The position numbers and the translations under genes were made by a program. A DNA stretch of 64,000 nucleotides, from positions 248,001 through 312,000 of the forward strand of contig NZ_LZZT01000031.1 in assembly GCF_014170305.1 (NCBI RefSeq), given 5' to 3'. Under the pieces are notes generated by a model, which worked only from the letters and a program-made list of their open reading frames with translations, was not told the origin of the DNA and ran no database searches. This DNA is from Achromobacter sp. UMC71 (GTDB lineage: Bacteria > Pseudomonadota > Gammaproteobacteria > Burkholderiales > Burkholderiaceae_B). Positions 61,631 to 64,000 of this stretch are shown here, piece after piece; within the stretch, counting starts at the first letter, position 1; each line of letters opens with the position of its first letter.

Positions 61631-62912
61631 GAGTATAGCCCAACCACCCATCCCCTTCCGGCGAGCCGGGCAAAAGTACGCCTTTGTCGTAGTCGCGGTG
61701 GTCTTCCTGGCCCTGCTGGTGTCGGCCGGCCTGCGCTCCTCGCCCAGCGTGCTGCTGGTGCCGCTGGAAGAAAATTTTGGCTGGAACCGCAGCACGACCT
61801 CATTCGCCGCCGCCGTCGGCATCTTCCTGTACGGCCTGGTCGGCCCGTTCGCGGCAGCCGCGATGGAACGCTTTGGCCTGCGCCGCGTGCTGATCGTGTC
61901 GCTGTCGTTGATGGCCGCGTCCAGCGCGGTCAGCGCCTACATGACGCAACCGTGGCACCTGCTGATGACCTGGGGCGTGTTCTCGGGCATCGGCTCGGGC
62001 GCCGTTGCCGTGGTCATGGGCGCTACCGTGGTCAACCGCTGGTTCACCAAGCACCGCGGCCTGATGATGGGCCTGCTGACCGCCAGTACCGCCACCGGAA
62101 CGCTGATCTTCCTGCCGGTCCTGGCCGCGCTGGCCTCGTCCGGTGACTGGACCCGGGTGGTGTGGACGGTCGCCGGCGCCGCCGCCGCGTTGGTGCCGCT
62201 AGCCTGGTGGCTGGTGCCCGACCGCCCCGCCAGCGTCGGCCTGGTGCCGTTCGGCAGCGACCCGCATGCGCCGCCCGCCCCCGCCGCGCCGCGCACCGGC
62301 ATGCTGGCCGCCACCTTCGGCGCCCTGGCCCGTGCCGCCAAGACCCGCACCTTCTGGTTCCTGTTTGCCACCTTCTTCATCTGCGGCTTCACCACCAACG
62401 GCTTGGTCGGCACGCACCTGATCGCGCTTTGCGGCGACCACGGCATGCCCGAAGTGCAGGCGGCCGGCCTGCTGGCGATCATGGGCATCTTCGACCTGTT
62501 CGGCACCACCGCGTCCGGCTGGCTGACCGACCGCTACGATCCGCGCAAGCTGCTGTTCGTGTACTACGCGCTGCGCGGCCTGGCGCTGATCTACCTGCCG
62601 TATTCGGACTTCTCGTTCTACAGCCTGGCGATTTTCGCGGTGTTCTTCGGCCTGGACTGGATCGCGACCGTGCCGCCCACCCTGCGCCTGGCCACCGAGG
62701 CCTTCGGCGACCGCGAAGCGCCGATCGTCTTCGGCTGGATCGTCGCCGGCCACCAGTTGGGCGCGGCCAGCGCCGCCTGGATGGCGGGCGTGGTGCGTGA
62801 ATCGCAAGGCAGCTACCTGATGGCTTTCGTGGCCGCCGGCGCCACCGGCTTGATCGCCGCGGTCATCGCGCTGCTGATCGGGCGTGAGCGGGTCGTGGCG
62901 CAGCCTGCGTGA
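61629..62912 (+). CDS. MFS transporter under TetR control
   Basis: A 427-residue 12-helix permease with GLRRVLIVSLSLM after helix 2, GAVAVVMGATVVNRWFTKHRG (a monocarboxylate/oxalate-formate-type helix 4-5 loop) and LTDRYDPRKLL in the second half. The resemblance is to the MFS group that includes monocarboxylate and organic-anion carriers. No Shine-Dalgarno precedes the ATG because the operator occupies that space; translation may start on a short or near-leaderless mRNA. Substrate unknown. Confidence 0.87.
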   Translation: MSIAQPPIPFRRAGQKYAFVVVAVVFLALLVSAGLRSSPSVLLVPLEENFGWNRSTTSFAAAVGIFLYGLVGPFAAAAMERFGLRRVLIVSLSLMAASSAVSAYMTQPWHLLMTWGVFSGIGSGAVAVVMGATVVNRWFTKHRGLMMGLLTASTATGTLIFLPVLAALASSGDWTRVVWTVAGAAAALVPLAWWLVPDRPASVGLVPFGSDPHAPPAPAAPRTGMLAATFGALARAAKTRTFWFLFATFFICGFTTNGLVGTHLIALCGDHGMPEVQAAGLLAIMGIFDLFGTTASGWLTDRYDPRKLLFVYYALRGLALIYLPYSDFSFYSLAIFAVFFGLDWIATVPPTLRLATEAFGDREAPIVFGWIVAGHQLGAASAAWMAGVVRESQGSYLMAFVAAGATGLIAAVIALLIGRERVVAQPA

Positions 62913-62931
62913 CCCACGACAGGCATGAAAA

Positions 62932-62955
62932 AAAGCCCGGCCTAGGCCGGGCTTT
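62932..62955. terminator. Bidirectional terminator
   Basis: An 11-bp stem (AAAGCCCGGCC / GGCCGGGCTTT) with a 2-nt loop, 19 bp after the MFS stop and before the convergent livF. Confidence 0.88.
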
Positions 62956-63041
62956 GCATTTGCCTCGCTGAAACCGCTGCCCCCAGGCGGGGGGGGTAGC
63001 GCCTTCAGGGGGTCGCCAGCGCATCGTGCACGGCACGGGGC

Positions 63042-63785
63042 TTACGCCCCCTCCTCTTCGACCTCGCCGAGATAGGCTGCGCGCACTTTCGGATCATGCA
63101 GCATGTCGCTGGCCGGACCCGACAGCGTGATCTCGCCGGATTCCATCACGTAGCCGCGGTGGCTGTTCTCCAGCGCCAGGCGGGCGTTCTGCTCGATGAG
63201 CAGGATCGTCACGCCTTCGCTGGCGATGGTGCGCACCACCTCGAAGACCTTTTCCACCATCAGCGGCGCCAGGCCCATCGACGGCTCGTCCAGCAGCAGC
63301 AGCTTGGGGCGCGCGATCATCGCGCGGCCCATCGCCACCATCTGCTGCTCGCCGCCGGACAGGGTGCCAGCCGCCTGCTTGCGGCGTTCGGCCAGACGCG
63401 GAAACAGCGTGAACACGCGGTCGGTATCCTGGCGCACCTGCGCGGCATCGCGGCGGATGTACGCGCCCATCGCCAGGTTTTCCTCGATGGTCAGCTGGCC
63501 GAAGATGCCACGGCCTTCCGGCACCATGACCAGGCCCTGGCGCACCAGCTCGTGCGACTTCTGGCCACCGATGGACTGGCCGCCGTAGACCACTTCGCCG
63601 CCCGCCAGCGGCACCAGGCCGCAGATGGCGCGCAAGGTCGTGCTCTTGCCGGCGCCGTTGGCGCCGATCAGGCAGACCAGCTCGCCTTCGTCCACGCGCA
63701 AGTCGATGCCGCGCACCGCGCGGATGCCGCCGTAGGCGACCTGCAGGCCGCGCAATTCCAATAGGGGGTGGGTTGCCGTCGTCAT
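63042..63785 (-). CDS. livF: Branched-chain amino-acid ABC transporter ATPase LivF
   Basis: A 247-residue ATPase of the HAAT class: Walker A GANGAGKST (~42-50), LivF-type GIFGQLTIEENLAMGA, signature LSGGEQQMVAMGRAM, Walker B LLLDEPSMGLAP. It partners LivG, whose gene overlaps its start as ATGA. The permeases and receptor lie beyond the window. Confidence 0.93.
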   Translation of the reverse strand: MTTATHPLLELRGLQVAYGGIRAVRGIDLRVDEGELVCLIGANGAGKSTTLRAICGLVPLAGGEVVYGGQSIGGQKSHELVRQGLVMVPEGRGIFGQLTIEENLAMGAYIRRDAAQVRQDTDRVFTLFPRLAERRKQAAGTLSGGEQQMVAMGRAMIARPKLLLLDEPSMGLAPLMVEKVFEVVRTIASEGVTILLIEQNARLALENSHRGYVMESGEITLSGPASDMLHDPKVRAAYLGEVEEEGA

Positions 63786-64000
63786 GCCTGGCGCTCCTGA
63801 TGAATCAGCGGATCCTGGGCGGCGCCCGCGCCCAGATACGCTTCAATGACCTTGGGATCGCGCTGCACCTGGGCGGGCTTGCCCATAGCCAGCACCTTGC
63901 CGTATTCCAGCACCAGCACGCGATCGCACAGGCCCATGACCAGCTTCATGTCGTGCTCGATCAGCAGTACGGTCACGCCGTCGCCGCGGATCTTTTCGAT
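63782..64000 (-). CDS. livG: LivG ATPase, C-terminal part (5' end outside window)
   Basis: The frame is open to the window edge. The ~72 residues present include TVLLIEHDMKLVMGLCDRVLVLEYGKVLA, the LivG switch-His region, and the typical IEAYLG ending before a short tail. It overlaps livF by 4 bp. Confidence 0.9.
   Translation of the reverse strand: MEKIRGDGVTVLLIEHDMKLVMGLCDRVLVLEYGKVLAMGKPAQVQRDPKVIEAYLGAGAAQDPLIHQERQA

Overview
This 64 kb window is chromosomal DNA from a high-GC betaproteobacterium. The best fit is the Alcaligenaceae (Achromobacter/Bordetella type): it carries two Bug-family (TctC) solute receptors, a dapC-dapD-dapE-prmB run, a ribF-ileS-lspA-coaBC run, a FecI/FecR/FecA-type iron locus and many small ABC and MFS transport operons. 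The genus is inferred from gene content and style; no marker gene settles it. Coding density is high and same-strand genes often overlap by ATGA or GTGA.

Layout. 1-3171: end of an unknown gene, aquaporin Z, a LysE exporter and a Bug receptor. 3184-10135: a five-gene operon on the minus strand (MFS transporter, FGGY kinase, GlpD-like dehydrogenase, alkyl-DHAP-synthase-like flavoprotein, GlpP-like RNA-binding protein), with a consensus promoter and a leader that encodes a terminator-like hairpin. 10228-14188: small envelope and unknown proteins and a ferritin-like protein. 14365-18035: a variable segment with a gene remnant, a cold-shock gene, two 79-bp direct repeats, an odd tRNA-like RNA, micro-ORFs, a YkvA protein, decayed phage genes and tRNA-Leu(UAG). 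18081-24108: lysine/diaminopimelate synthesis, prmB and an ABC-F ATPase. 24161-29644: Fur box, ECF sigma factor, FecR, TonB-dependent receptor and a di-heme peroxidase. 29779-36790: chorismate mutase, UvrD helicase, fatty-acid desaturase, and an RsmB-type methyltransferase with a 96-bp tandem-repeat N-terminus. 36878-43310: purN, ribF, ileS, lspA, coaBC. 43456-47679: an IclR-linked operon (PepE, DUF1177, AroM, Bug receptor). 47875-52691: Nudix, YdjM, DedA, dimeric dUTPase, old-yellow-enzyme reductase. 52882-58221: an Ehu-type amino-acid/ectoine ABC transporter, then an orphan Leu/Ile/Val-type receptor with an ornithine-cyclodeaminase homologue. 58472-64000: OsmC protein, Fur-box-controlled Nramp transporter, TetR/MFS pair with twin operators, and the ATPases of a branched-chain amino-acid transporter running off the end.

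The most unusual items are: (i) a 16-bp-stemmed, tRNA-like RNA at 15328-15466 with intact D and T arms but no normal anticodon arm; (ii) the leader RNA of the GlpP-containing operon, whose hairpin loop is complementary to a segment just before the ribosome-binding site; (iii) the operon itself, whose kinase lacks two glycerol-contact residues and which includes an AGPS-like enzyme; (iv) paired operators at the TetR/MFS and IclR loci; and (v) the RGG-like repeat arm on an rRNA methyltransferase.
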